From: Cyclobacterium qasimii M12-11B
GTDB lineage: Bacteria; Bacteroidota; Bacteroidia; Cytophagales; Cyclobacteriaceae
Assembly: GCF_000427295.1 (NCBI RefSeq)
Contig: NZ_ATNM01000135.1
Coordinates: 1 to 42,231, forward strand
Reading direction: 5' to 3'
DNA: 42,231 nucleotides
Positions 1-9,500 of this stretch are shown here, one piece after another; position 1 is the first letter of the stretch, and each line of letters begins with the position of its first letter. Under the pieces are notes generated by a model. That model was not told the origin of the DNA and did not search any database. It worked only from the letters and a program-made list of their open reading frames with translations. Position numbers and translations under genes: made by a program.

Positions 1-68
1 CGTCATTTTGGGTGACCAGCCTAGAGTAGGCTCTCGAGAAGGCGCTAAGATTTTTAAAATACTTCTTT

Positions 69-83
69 GCGACTCCGCGACTC
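69..83. repeat. short direct repeat GCGACTC
   Basis: The 7-mer GCGACTC occurs twice with one base between copies (69-75 and 77-83), followed by TGCG. I see no gene in 1-290. This looks like a degenerate intergenic repeat and no function can be assigned. Confidence 0.35.
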
Positions 84-143
84 TGCGTGCAGCTTTCAAC
101 GTTTACTTTGTGCATGATCCTCGCAAAGGCCCTTCCACTGGTT

Positions 144-197
144 GAAGTTTGAGCGATAGCGGTAACTTCGTCCCATCATGTCTAAAGTTTTCAACTT
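144..197 (-). repeat. diverged inverted REP-like element upstream of the transposase
   Basis: An imperfect hairpin (GAAGTTT at 144-150 against AACTTC at 164-169) is followed by AAAGTTTTCAACTT at 184-197. The latter is the exact reverse complement of 853-866 in the downstream repeats. The order of hairpin and AAGTTGAAAACTTT box is reversed compared with the downstream copies, so this is a diverged copy in inverted orientation on the other side of the transposase gene. Confidence 0.5.
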
Positions 198-290
198 GAG
201 TGGGTCCAAACAGCTAGATTTTCACTAAATTATAATAGTTTGAAACCTCATTGCTAAAGTTATTTTCAAAAATTTAGACATGGTAGTTTT

Positions 291-839
291 ATGGGCAGAA
301 AATTTGTTTTCCATGATTCTCGTGAACTTTATTTTGTAAGTTTTGCTACGGTAAACTGGATAGATGTATTTACGAGAAAATTATACTTTGAAATTATCGT
401 TGATTCTCTGGTGTATTGTAACAAAAACAAAGGGTTAGAATTATATGCTTGGTGTATAATGCCTAGCCATGTGCACCTTATCATTAGTTCTGAAAACAAT
501 ATACTTTCAGACATTATGAGGGACTTGAAACGGCATACCTCCAAAGCTTTGTTAAAAGCGATTGCCGAAAACCCAAAAGAAAGCAGGAAAGAATGGATGC
601 TTTGGATGTTTGGAAGGGCAGGGAAAAGAAACGCCAACAACGAAAAATTTCAATTCTGGCAACAAAGTAACCACCCCATAGAGCTTTCTAACTCAAAAAT
701 GCTGAAACAACGATTGGATTACCTTCATCAAAACCCTGTAGAAGCTGGACTAGTAGTATTACCTGAACATTACCAATACAGCAGTGCCATAGACTATGCA
801 GGAGGGAAGGGAGTTATACCTATTATTTTTGCCACCTGA
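291..839 (+). CDS. REP-associated tyrosine transposase (RAYT, Y1/HUH family)
   Basis: This 182-residue protein belongs to the IS200/IS605-related Y1 transposase family. The HUH motif is H60-V61-H62 in MPSHVHLII. The likely catalytic tyrosine is Y144 in the motif YLHQNPVEAG, which is typical of single-domain RAYT proteins. Family enzymes cut and join single-stranded DNA at REP hairpins. REP-like hairpins lie on both sides here (144-197, 851-908, 1000-1056), supporting a RAYT rather than a conventional insertion sequence. No second transposase gene or clear target duplication is seen. The length is normal for the family, so the gene is probably intact. It is convergent with the RidA gene that ends at 1086. 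Confidence 0.9.
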   Translation: MGRKFVFHDSRELYFVSFATVNWIDVFTRKLYFEIIVDSLVYCNKNKGLELYAWCIMPSHVHLIISSENNILSDIMRDLKRHTSKALLKAIAENPKESRKEWMLWMFGRAGKRNANNEKFQFWQQSNHPIELSNSKMLKQRLDYLHQNPVEAGLVVLPEHYQYSSAIDYAGGKGVIPIIFAT

Positions 840-850
840 GGTTAGGTTAT

Positions 851-908
851 GAAAGTTGAAAACTTTCAGCATTTTAGGTCTAAAGTTACGCTTCGCTAAA
901 CTTAGACC
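851..908 (+). repeat. REP-like element, copy 1
   Basis: There are two stem-loops in tandem. The first is GAAAGTT-GAA-AACTTTC (851-867). The second, at 877-908, begins GGTCTAAAGTT and ends AAACTTAGACC. The same arrangement recurs at 1000-1056, directly downstream of the RAYT gene, and is the probable substrate or relic of that transposase. Confidence 0.75.
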
Positions 909-999
909 AGACGGGTATTTATTTTTCAGCCTCTATATGTATTCCAGATTCCGTTAGATAGGAAGGAGTAAATGCAATCTACACTCAGGCGAAGATTAA

Positions 1000-1056
1000 G
1001 AAAGTTGAAAACTTTCTGCATTTTGGGTCTAAGTTACGCGCTGCTAAACTTAGACC
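1000..1056 (+). repeat. REP-like element, copy 2
   Basis: This is a second copy of the two-hairpin unit: GAAAGTTGAAAACTTTC at 1000-1016, then a stem-loop at 1026-1056 starting GGTCTAAGTT and ending AAACTTAGACC. It is in the same orientation as copy 1, 149 bases further on. The two copies together form a BIME-like doublet between the convergent RAYT and RidA genes, where the hairpins could also help end transcription. Confidence 0.75.
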
Positions 1057-1085
1057 AGACCCGGGGCTTGAAAAGCTTTACCAAA

Positions 1086-2414
1086 TCACTCCGGCACCAC
1101 TGCAACCATGTCCACATTTAAGTAAATGCCTTCTCGACCTGTCCCCTGAATTCGTATCAAGGAAGCTACAGGCGGTCTTTCGGGATTATAAAATGCTGTC
1201 CTTACTTTCATCAAGCTCTCACGCCCCTTTTCATGGGAAGGATAGTAACTTGCTTTTACCAGGTGGTCGTAATTGGATCCGGCTTTTTCAAGAATCCGAG
1301 ACAAGGTGGCAAACATGTTTCTCGCTTTTTCTTCCTCATTTTTTCCTTCCGCCGCATACAAGCCGGAAGTAAACAATAGCCCTCCTTTTTTAATGTCTAC
1401 TATCCTACTGTAGGTGGTAGCCTGAATCATCCACGGTGGTGCGTAATAACTGACAGCTTCTTTGTCATTGTAATGCTCAGGAGCCGAAGCGACCAATTCT
1501 ATTTCAGCCTTGTTTTCTTCTACCAACCATTCCACCATGACAATAGGTGGTACTTGCTGTCCTCTGAAAAAAGCAGCGATCACTTCTTCTACTGCTGCCG
1601 CATCCCCAATGGGATTGATAAAAGCTTTAACCTGAACCACGTCACTGGCACTGGCGCCAATATAAGCCAGGGTAGCAAAAAGGTTTTGCATGGTTTTGTC
1701 ACTGGCCTCCAATAGATCTTTACCGGGTTCAGCCTGACCTGCGATAAATACCTTCCTGCCTGCCGGTAAGACAGCAACAGCAGCACGGTTGGTTTTTTCG
1801 AAAAGCCCTTTGCTAAAAGGAAGATTCACCCCTCTGGATGTTACTGAAGTCATTGGCGCAACAGCAATCCCATCCATACTCACTAAAACCTGCTCCCGAG
1901 CTTGATTAGCAACTATCAGGGTAATGGCCGGGAATGCTCCTTCAGGTAATAATTCCTTGATTAATTCCCGAACAGGTTTGGAATGTTCTTCTTTCTGAAG
2001 GTAAACATTTAGCCTTAACAACTTACTTAAATCGGTATCCGCAGCTTCTAGAGCTTCCTCCATATTTTTAATCACCTGAGTAACCTGTACTTTGAGATCA
2101 CTTGATCCTACCAAGCTCCCGTTAGCGTCAAAGGGGAAAATTTGATCTGTAAAAGCCAATGGAACATCTCCCACGACAGTTCCCAGCGAAGTTCCGGTTT
2201 CCTCATTCGGTTCTATATAGTTTATGTCTGAGGTTTTGCTTTGGAATTGTCCCTTGCTCTCCAATATTAGGCCTAAAAACACCATCAAAAAAACCAATGG
2301 ATAATGTAGCGTCACCCACTTAATTCTATTAAAATTGACTCCGGAAGGGCAACCGAACCCACCATAAACAGACCTCTTTAAAATTGTCATGATTGATTTG
2401 TGTCTTTTTCTCAA
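1086..2414 (-). CDS. exported protein with three tandem RidA (YjgF/YER057c/UK114) domains
   Basis: The 442-residue protein has a basic N-terminal stretch and a hydrophobic segment (about 38-52) that looks like a signal peptide or anchor. Three RidA-type repeats follow at about 64-187, 205-312 and 325-441. Each shows the family's helix pattern (for example VIKNMEEALEAADTDLSKL and NMFATLSRILEKAGSNYDHL) and a final strand close to VDMVAVVP. RidA proteins are usually single-domain cytoplasmic trimers that hydrolyse reactive enamines or imines; three copies in one chain could form one pseudo-trimer. It is the last gene of the SusC/SusD operon, 17 bases after the hydrolase. The exact start is uncertain because internal Met codons at 9 and 44 precede or lie in the hydrophobic stretch. 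A periplasmic substrate is inference. Confidence 0.8.
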   Translation of the reverse strand: MRKRHKSIMTILKRSVYGGFGCPSGVNFNRIKWVTLHYPLVFLMVFLGLILESKGQFQSKTSDINYIEPNEETGTSLGTVVGDVPLAFTDQIFPFDANGSLVGSSDLKVQVTQVIKNMEEALEAADTDLSKLLRLNVYLQKEEHSKPVRELIKELLPEGAFPAITLIVANQAREQVLVSMDGIAVAPMTSVTSRGVNLPFSKGLFEKTNRAAVAVLPAGRKVFIAGQAEPGKDLLEASDKTMQNLFATLAYIGASASDVVQVKAFINPIGDAAAVEEVIAAFFRGQQVPPIVMVEWLVEENKAEIELVASAPEHYNDKEAVSYYAPPWMIQATTYSRIVDIKKGGLLFTSGLYAAEGKNEEEKARNMFATLSRILEKAGSNYDHLVKASYYPSHEKGRESLMKVRTAFYNPERPPVASLIRIQGTGREGIYLNVDMVAVVPE

Positions 2415-2431
2415 ACTTAAGCCCTATTAAT

Positions 2432-3349
2432 TTACTTTGCCACTTGCTGCTCCAGCCATTTGATCATTTCCTGCTGTTGGGCTTCCGTAAAATGGTTAAA
2501 AGCATGGGGGCTTTGCCATTCCAGCACATCGCCTACTCCCAATTTTTGGTACAACTGCTTTAAATCTTCCATGGTATTAATGACATTTTCATGGTCAGCA
2601 TGCCTGTCCAACTCCGGAGAAATAACCATTAGTGGTCTTGGGGCAATATTGGCGAGTATTTCAGGAAAATCCACAGGAATCCTGTTTTCCTCTCCATCAA
2701 AAAATCCTAACCTTGGAATTAGCCCATACAAATGGGAAAAGGCTTTTAATCCCTCCACATCTCCAGAGGCATTTCTTAATGGGGTAAAAGCGCTGGACAA
2801 AGCAAGCCCAGCTATTTTAGGTTCTAGTGCAGCCGTGATCAAGCCTACTGTTCCCCCCAAAGCATAGCCTCCAACAAAGATCTTATCGTTATCTATAAAG
2901 TCCAAACTTTCCAATGCATCCACCGCCGCTCTGGCATCGGTGACCATCTTACCCATCTTGGACCAATGGGGATATCTCTGGTAAAACAAAGTGCCTTCTT
3001 CTATCCTGGCCCCATAGCCGATCATATCATATGTCAAAACGGCTATCCCTTTGGCCAACAGCCCATTAATCAATGCATTTAACTCCGAATCATAGCCCGT
3101 ATTGGTGTATTTGTGCAAAAATATAAGCACAGGCATTCTACCATTGGCCCCTACTTTTCTTTCTCCAGCTTCATCCGTGGGGAAATAAAGGGATCCATAT
3201 AAATAATCGCCCATGGCATTATAGGGCGTAATATTAAGTTTTTTACCATTTTTCACCTTTGGTCGGGGCATAAAACTGCTGACATAATCCTCCTTTTGGC
3301 TTAGGGTCTCAATGTCACTGGCAGGTAAACCTGCAGGTTCATCACCCAA
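2432..3349 (-). CDS. alpha/beta-hydrolase domain, nucleophile Ser replaced by Ala; likely C-terminal half of a split gene
   Basis: The 305 residues show an alpha/beta-hydrolase fold: a strand and oxyanion region at VLIFLHKYTNTG (about 74-85), a nucleophile elbow at 159-166 (VGGYALGG), an acid candidate at D248 or D252, and a histidine region PHAFNH (H282/H286). The elbow should read G-x-S-x-G, but the codon for residue 163 is GCT (Ala), so ordinary esterase chemistry is unlikely. The only usable start is TTG at 3349; no ATG and no signal peptide occurs in this frame before the upstream stop near 3443. The open frame reads back into the end of the CE15-like gene, and a -1 shift at its stop codon would join the two. 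It may be a structural or carbohydrate-binding pseudo-esterase domain. Confidence 0.75.
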   Translation of the reverse strand: MGDEPAGLPASDIETLSQKEDYVSSFMPRPKVKNGKKLNITPYNAMGDYLYGSLYFPTDEAGERKVGANGRMPVLIFLHKYTNTGYDSELNALINGLLAKGIAVLTYDMIGYGARIEEGTLFYQRYPHWSKMGKMVTDARAAVDALESLDFIDNDKIFVGGYALGGTVGLITAALEPKIAGLALSSAFTPLRNASGDVEGLKAFSHLYGLIPRLGFFDGEENRIPVDFPEILANIAPRPLMVISPELDRHADHENVINTMEDLKQLYQKLGVGDVLEWQSPHAFNHFTEAQQQEMIKWLEQQVAK

Positions 3350-3369
3350 CAGCCAGGTGAGGTCTTGTT

Positions 3370-4740
3370 TTATTTTTCTTGGTCCTTTTCCAAATGGGAT
3401 ACATTGACAGCAATATTTTGGGTCGACTGAATAGGAAACTTGCTAAGATCAATGAATTCTCCACTTTCTTTCTTCCATTTTTCAAAGCTATAATTGTAAC
3501 TCAGGTGATTGTCCCATGGGAAATTCTTTCTGCCAAACTGTATGTCCAGCCAGTCCATAAAGGCCTCTAAATCCCTTTCTGAAACCGCATGCTCCCCATC
3601 TCTCAGCCGTATGCCCAATTTTTCCGGAGCATCCAGAAAGTCATAAACTTTGGTAAGTGAAGTATAAATCTGCTCAATGGCCCAGGGATCTCCTCCACCT
3701 CCTTCTCGGATGGAAGAGCTAAACATCAAAGCATTGGGAGCAATCAAGGCCATTAAGGAATTTTGATCGATGGGCATTTTATGCTCTCTTCCTGAATAAA
3801 ACCGTATGCGGGGATGCAACCAATGGGTTCTTCTGGAAACCAGGTAATCAATGGATTCATTGGAATGTCTTTCATCGGTATATCTGTAAGGGAATTCCCC
3901 TCCTGTTCCTCCACTGCTTGTAATGGTAGCTGTAATCCGCTCATCAAAAGCGGCTGCAAACAAGGATTGTTTTCCATTTCTGGAGTGACCGGTTATGGCT
4001 ATTTTGGATTTGTCCACCTCATTTAAGGTATACAAATAATCAACCGCCCTATGGGCACCCCAGGCTCTGGCCATTAAAGTAGACCAATCATAATCAGGAT
4101 AGAGTTCCAGGTATTCCCTGGTATCGTCTTTCGCATCTGCCCCGGCATAAATCAGCCCCATATAACCTCTCCTTACGGCTATCTGTGCCCATCCTCTGTG
4201 GTTCCATTGCGTCATAAATACTGGAAATGGCCCTTCGCCGGGTGGGGTAAACACTTCCAAAGTCAATTTGGCCTTATGGTCTTCTCCAAACCTGAGTTCA
4301 ATCATCTGAATGCTGACTCCATTTTTTGTCCTTTCGGACAAGATCTCAGCTTTCAGATTGGTAGGAGGATCAGGGAAAGTCCCTGAAAGGATGTATTTAA
4401 CCTGTTCCTTGAAATACTCCCGCTGGGACTCCCATTGAGCCATGGTAGTAACTTTCTCATTTTCTTTGCCCTCCCCAATAATCAGTGGATCAGGCAGAAA
4501 AGGAATGGAAGGAATTACCCCGTAATTAGGGGGTAATTCACCAGTTCTTTCTATCCAATCTTCCCAGGTAAGGTCATGAAAACCAACAAAGCTATCATGG
4601 CTAGAAGGTTTCTCCTGCAAAAGGATCAACTCCTTCAGGTATTCCTGTCGGACCGCTTTGTCATCTTGAGCATTTGCCATAAACGGACAAAGCCATAACA
4701 TAATGAAAATAAAGCCGATTGAATATTTTTCCTTTCCCAT
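3370..4740 (-). CDS. CE15-like (glucuronoyl esterase-type) secreted hydrolase
   Basis: A signal peptide (about 1-24, ending MANAQ) precedes an alpha/beta-hydrolase of 456 residues. The nucleophile elbow is G251-H-S253-R-N-G-K257, close to the GCSRxGK signature of carbohydrate esterase family 15. The histidine is probably H384 in RDGEHAVS. After the elbow, SSGGTGGEF replaces the usual ESGxGG, so the canonical acidic residue is not obvious and another carboxylate may serve. CE15 enzymes cleave esters between 4-O-methyl-glucuronate of xylan and lignin alcohols, acting outside the cytoplasm. It lies 7 bases after SusD, so it is probably co-transcribed. Its stop (3370-3372) directly follows A5, and the next frame continues as a second hydrolase domain, suggesting a once two-domain protein of about 770 residues. 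Confidence 0.8.
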   Translation of the reverse strand: MGKEKYSIGFIFIMLWLCPFMANAQDDKAVRQEYLKELILLQEKPSSHDSFVGFHDLTWEDWIERTGELPPNYGVIPSIPFLPDPLIIGEGKENEKVTTMAQWESQREYFKEQVKYILSGTFPDPPTNLKAEILSERTKNGVSIQMIELRFGEDHKAKLTLEVFTPPGEGPFPVFMTQWNHRGWAQIAVRRGYMGLIYAGADAKDDTREYLELYPDYDWSTLMARAWGAHRAVDYLYTLNEVDKSKIAITGHSRNGKQSLFAAAFDERITATITSSGGTGGEFPYRYTDERHSNESIDYLVSRRTHWLHPRIRFYSGREHKMPIDQNSLMALIAPNALMFSSSIREGGGGDPWAIEQIYTSLTKVYDFLDAPEKLGIRLRDGEHAVSERDLEAFMDWLDIQFGRKNFPWDNHLSYNYSFEKWKKESGEFIDLSKFPIQSTQNIAVNVSHLEKDQEK

Positions 4741-4747
4741 GGTTTAG

Positions 4748-6526
4748 TTATTCTATAGTGTCATCAATTGTTTCTAGTGGTGGAATATTGTTTTCAGCGC
4801 CATCATATCCTATGTTTTGGTTGATCGTGCCCAGAGTATTGGCCGTGATCACACTTTGAGGAATAGGCCAAAGCACATGATAAGGGTCAATGGCAGCCGT
4901 GTTTCCAAACCATTGAAATTTGGGTTCCTGATAGTGATAATTGAGGCGGATAACTCTGTCGTGATACCAATTCTTATCACTAAAACCATCCAAGGTATAA
5001 CCATCCAAGTTTGATTTAGCCATGATATAGGAAGCTCTCACCATTTCAGTATGTCTCGGTTCTTCGGTATATAATTCACGCGCCCTTTCATCAAAAATAT
5101 AATCAATGGTCACGTCTGTGGTTGACACTAGAGGAGCATTTGCCCTTCCCCTAACTTTATTAATGTCATCGGCTGCTGCTCCCAGGTTACCTTTCCAGAG
5201 ATGCGCTTCAGCACGAAGCAAATAAGTTTCCGCCAGTCTGAAAACATAGAAATCACCCTGACCACCAACGGGAAGTCTATTGTTTGGCGTTGGTACAAAG
5301 GTCTTGTAATGAGGCCAAGGAAACCAGGTATCTGTGGTGTCTACCAAACTTCCATACAACTTTTTGGTAAGCGGTTCTCCAAGTTGCGGTGAACCAGCAG
5401 TACAATTTAGGATCTCCGCAATTTCATCACCCATTTCTATCCAGTTATTGGCGGATCTTCTTAAGTCTGGTGTTTCATCCCAGGCATGGTTGGCATCTTC
5501 CCAAATCTTGTAATGCCAATAATCATTGGTTCTTACATCCCCATTGCCAATTCCTAGCGTATCTCCCACTGGGGTGCTCCAGTTACAGGCCCTGTTTCCA
5601 GCTCCATCCAAAATCTTCCACCAGGAAGGAGAATACCAACGCATGGTATACGTTCCTTCAGACCAGGTACCCGGAGGGGCATCAGCCCTATCCACGGTGG
5701 AATAAATGGTTTCTGTATTCTGTGTATTGTTAACGTTCTGAAAACGGTGCAGGTCCCACAATACATTTTTACTTTCATTGCCCGCATCAATTCCAAAACG
5801 CTCATTCATTAATTCATAAGGACCATCAATCACTTTAGTGGAAGCAGCAATTGCTTGGTCAAAATCAAGATTGGCTAGACTTACTTTGGCCAACAAATGA
5901 TTGGCAGCACCTTTTGTAACATCACCCAGGTTGGCAGCTTCTACAGGAAGCCATTCAGCAGCCATTTCCAGGTCTCTTTGGATTTCATCCAATATCACCC
6001 ATCTGCTATGGGTTTGAAAATCAAGTTTCGCTCCAGACAATTCTACTCCAATCCAAGGCACATCCCCGTAAGAGTGAACCAAACGGTAATACCAATAAGC
6101 CCTGTGCCAATAGGCTTCACCAAGCAGCCGGTTTCTAACCTCTGGGTCTTCCCATTCCACTTCATCAATCCTGGTGATCAATACATTGGCATTTTTGATG
6201 AATTCATATACATTTTCAAAATAGCTAAGAAAAGGGAAAAAGGCGCTATTGCTTGGTGTATTCCTTCTAAAATCTGCCTGAACCAAAGGAATGGCCAGTT
6301 CAGAAGTAGCATGTTCCATGGACAAAGGATGCCTGTTTCCAGTAGATTCAAATTGCATGTTCTTCCGAAGTGTCACCAAAATGGCCTCAAATCCAGCTTC
6401 ATTGACATAGACATTTTCAGGAGCCAAAAATGAAAGCGGATCAGGCTCCAACCACTCCTCTGAACAGGAGAAGAACATCAAAAGCATTAACCCTGATAGA
6501 AAGGGTTTGATTAATATATTTTTCAT
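4748..6526 (-). CDS. SusD/RagB-like glycan-binding outer-membrane lipoprotein
   Basis: I chose the ATG at 6526, not the longer open frame from 6559, because it gives a clean lipoprotein signal: MKNILIKPFL, then a hydrophobic run ending FFSC with Cys21 as the lipidation site. The mature protein has the SusD layout, with an N-terminal helical region carrying WHRAYWYYRLVHSYGDVPW (a family signature), TPR-like helices in the middle, and a C-terminal segment with FDERARELYTEEPRHTEMVR and VLWPIPQSVI. SusD-like proteins sit on the cell surface as lids of SusC transporters and bind oligosaccharides. It follows SusC closely, and both precede the CE15-like gene, so the predicted ligand is a uronate-bearing hemicellulose fragment (inference). 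Confidence 0.92.
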   Translation of the reverse strand: MKNILIKPFLSGLMLLMFFSCSEEWLEPDPLSFLAPENVYVNEAGFEAILVTLRKNMQFESTGNRHPLSMEHATSELAIPLVQADFRRNTPSNSAFFPFLSYFENVYEFIKNANVLITRIDEVEWEDPEVRNRLLGEAYWHRAYWYYRLVHSYGDVPWIGVELSGAKLDFQTHSRWVILDEIQRDLEMAAEWLPVEAANLGDVTKGAANHLLAKVSLANLDFDQAIAASTKVIDGPYELMNERFGIDAGNESKNVLWDLHRFQNVNNTQNTETIYSTVDRADAPPGTWSEGTYTMRWYSPSWWKILDGAGNRACNWSTPVGDTLGIGNGDVRTNDYWHYKIWEDANHAWDETPDLRRSANNWIEMGDEIAEILNCTAGSPQLGEPLTKKLYGSLVDTTDTWFPWPHYKTFVPTPNNRLPVGGQGDFYVFRLAETYLLRAEAHLWKGNLGAAADDINKVRGRANAPLVSTTDVTIDYIFDERARELYTEEPRHTEMVRASYIMAKSNLDGYTLDGFSDKNWYHDRVIRLNYHYQEPKFQWFGNTAAIDPYHVLWPIPQSVITANTLGTINQNIGYDGAENNIPPLETIDDTIE

Positions 6527-6558
6527 GATTTGTTCATTTAGTCTTTTAGAATAGGGCA

Positions 6559-9500
6559 TTAAAGGGATAAACTTATACCTGTGGTGAAAATCCTAGGCAT
6601 AGGAGAAGAGCCGGATTCTGGATCCCAATGTGGCCATTTTGTGAAAGTGGCCAGGTTTCTTATCGACCCAAATACCCTTAAATTGTTAAGTTTAATCCGT
6701 TGTGTCAAATGAGATGGAAAAAGCATAAGCCAGGGATAAGTCCTGAATTCTAACAAAAGAACGGGATTTGTAGACCATCAAACCTCCTCCATACCCACTG
6801 GTACTTACGTCCAATCTAGCATAATCATTGATAGGGTTTTCAGGTGTCCAATAGGGAACTGGCCCTACATTTCTGCTCCTTCTGTCATTCGATTCAAACC
6901 CAGCATTTAGCGCTGGTGAATAGGCTCCAATGTGACCCAAATCTGCCCTGATAAACAAAGAGGCCGTGAAATTTTTCAAGAAGGTAAAATCATTTTTGAA
7001 ACCAAAGCGATACCGAGGTCTTTCATAACCAATAAACTGCTTGTCCACAAGTTCATTGTAAACACCATTGTTATCAACATCCACTGCTTTAAAGTCACCA
7101 ACTCGCATGCCATAAACAGCAGCTTCATCCGCTTCATTCTCCTGCCATACGCCAAGCATTTCATAATCCCAAACCACATCTATTGCTTGACCAGGAAACC
7201 ATTGATTAGAATAATCAGGAACTTCACCTGTTTGTGTCTCACCCAATAAGGTATATTCTCCAATATCACCAAACAGGTTTTTGATTTTATTTCTGTTCAG
7301 GGAGAACACCAAACTGGATCTCCAAGTGAAGTTTCTATCACTGTAATTGACGGTATTTATAGTGGTTTCAAAGCCATGATTACCAAGTTCTCCCAAATTG
7401 GAAGTAACATCGTTAAAGCCAGTGATACTAGGCAAAATACGGTTCATAAGAAGATCGGTAGTGGTCATGTCATAATAATCAAAGGACATGTCTATACGGT
7501 CTTCCAAAACACCTACATCCAATCCAAGGTTGATGGATTCCGTTCTTTCCCACCTTAAACCGGCATTGGAAAGTGAAGAATTGTAAACCCCTACCCTTTG
7601 CCTAGTTCCATCGTACCATAAATTAGACCCCAACCTGGCAAGTGAAGCATACATTCCGATATCCCGGTTTCCGTTGACTCCCCAGGAAAGTCTTAATTTC
7701 ATTCGGTTGATAAGTTCAGAATCGAAAAATTCTTCGTCACCTAATTGCCATGCAAAAGCCAATGCAGGAAAAGTAGCCCTGGGGTTTTGAAGACCGAATG
7801 CAGAATAGCCATCCCTTCTTACAGAAGCTGTCAAAAGGTATTTTTCATTTAGCGTATAATTGACCCTGGCCATCATGGCATCCCCCGTGCTTCTGTAATC
7901 ATAGTTAGAGAGGGCTGGATTGTTCCCAAATTGCAAGGCGTTGTATCCTAGCTCCTCAGTTGGGAAAAAGTTGATATTGCTATTGTCTGAAGACCATCTT
8001 TTCGTTTCCTCCGAATTGTAGAGAAGTGTAGCATCTATGGAGTGTATCCCTATTTTTTTGTTCCATTTCAAAAGGTTGTCCACCATCCACTCATAATGGG
8101 AATACTCACTTCGGGTCCCTTGACTTAAATCCTCTGTAGGACTCCCTCCAAATCGGATGTCTGTAGAAATAAACCTGAGATCTTTCATTGTTTCATACCT
8201 TGGCTGGAATGAAAGAGAATAAGTTATACCAAAGGGTAGGGCTACTTTTGCGTATAAAATTGAAAAAAGGCTATTTACTTTTCTTAGTTTACTCGTCCGG
8301 TAATTGTCTAATAGCGGGTGGAAAGTGTGTCCGTGAGGGAGCCTTTCCAAATTTCCATTTTCATCAAACTCACGTCCAAAAGGGCTGTTGGAATAAAAGT
8401 CCATACTTGCTGGTACCCCGCTCTCATCACGGTCAGAAAACTGGGTGTTCAATCCAACATTTAACCAATCTGTCACATCAAAGTCAATGTTTAATTTGGA
8501 CCGAATGGAGGAAAATTCATCACCCACTCTTACCCCTTCATTGTCGGTATAGCCTATGGACCAATAATAATTAAATCCATCTGCTCCTCCTCCAATACTT
8601 AAATCATGGGTCTGTCTAACTCCCTTGCGCATGACCACATCATACCAATCGGTTGAATTTCCGGACAGATAATTTTCCTGCTCTATCGGAAAAAGGCGCA
8701 ACCTTGACATGTATTCCTGAGTATTGTCCGCTAATGGGTTGTCTCCGAAATTTCTCCAATCCTCCACAGTCAAATCCGATGGAAGCTCATTGGGGTTGGT
8801 ATAAAAATGATAAGGAGTATTTGGGAAAACAGTTCGGAAAAAATCCGTTCTAAATTGAATGTATTCATCAGGACCTAATGGCCTCCTGGCAGAAGCAGGT
8901 TCTGATATTCCCATCCTGGTTGAATAATTAATGGTAGGCTTTCCGGACTCCCCTCTCTTTGTAGTAATCAAAATCACACCGGAAGCAGCTTTGGAACCAA
9001 AAACAGCTGCAGAACTTGCATCCTTCAAAATGTCCATGGATTCTATGTCATGGGGATTAATGTCCTGAATACTTCCTTTGTAAATTACCCCATCCAATAC
9101 AATCAAAGGCTCAGTGCCGGCATTCAAAGAGGTCGGGCCTCTAACTTCCAGAGAGCTTCCTCCAGCAGCAGATGTGGACTGGTTAGCATTAAATCCTGCC
9201 ACGGTTCCCGTCAACATATCTGTCAACTGGGTCATCGTTTGGTTTTGAAAAGCATCGGCGTTGATTCTTTCCACTGACCCTGTAAGGTCACGTTTTTTAA
9301 CAGTACCATAACCAATTACAACCACTTCATCCATTTCTGCAGCATCGGAAACCATGTTAACAGTGATTTCATTTTGATTGCCGACAGTGATCTCTTTATT
9401 AATATACCCAATAAAGGAAACAACCAGCACCGTCTGAGGATTGGGAACATTGATACTAAATTTTCCATCAATATCAGAAACAGTGCCGGAGGTTGATCCT

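Noticed and set aside
6559-6756. Separate 65-residue minus-strand ORF after SusC
   Set aside because: Its sequence from PSHLTQ onward is the missing C-terminus of SusC in another frame.
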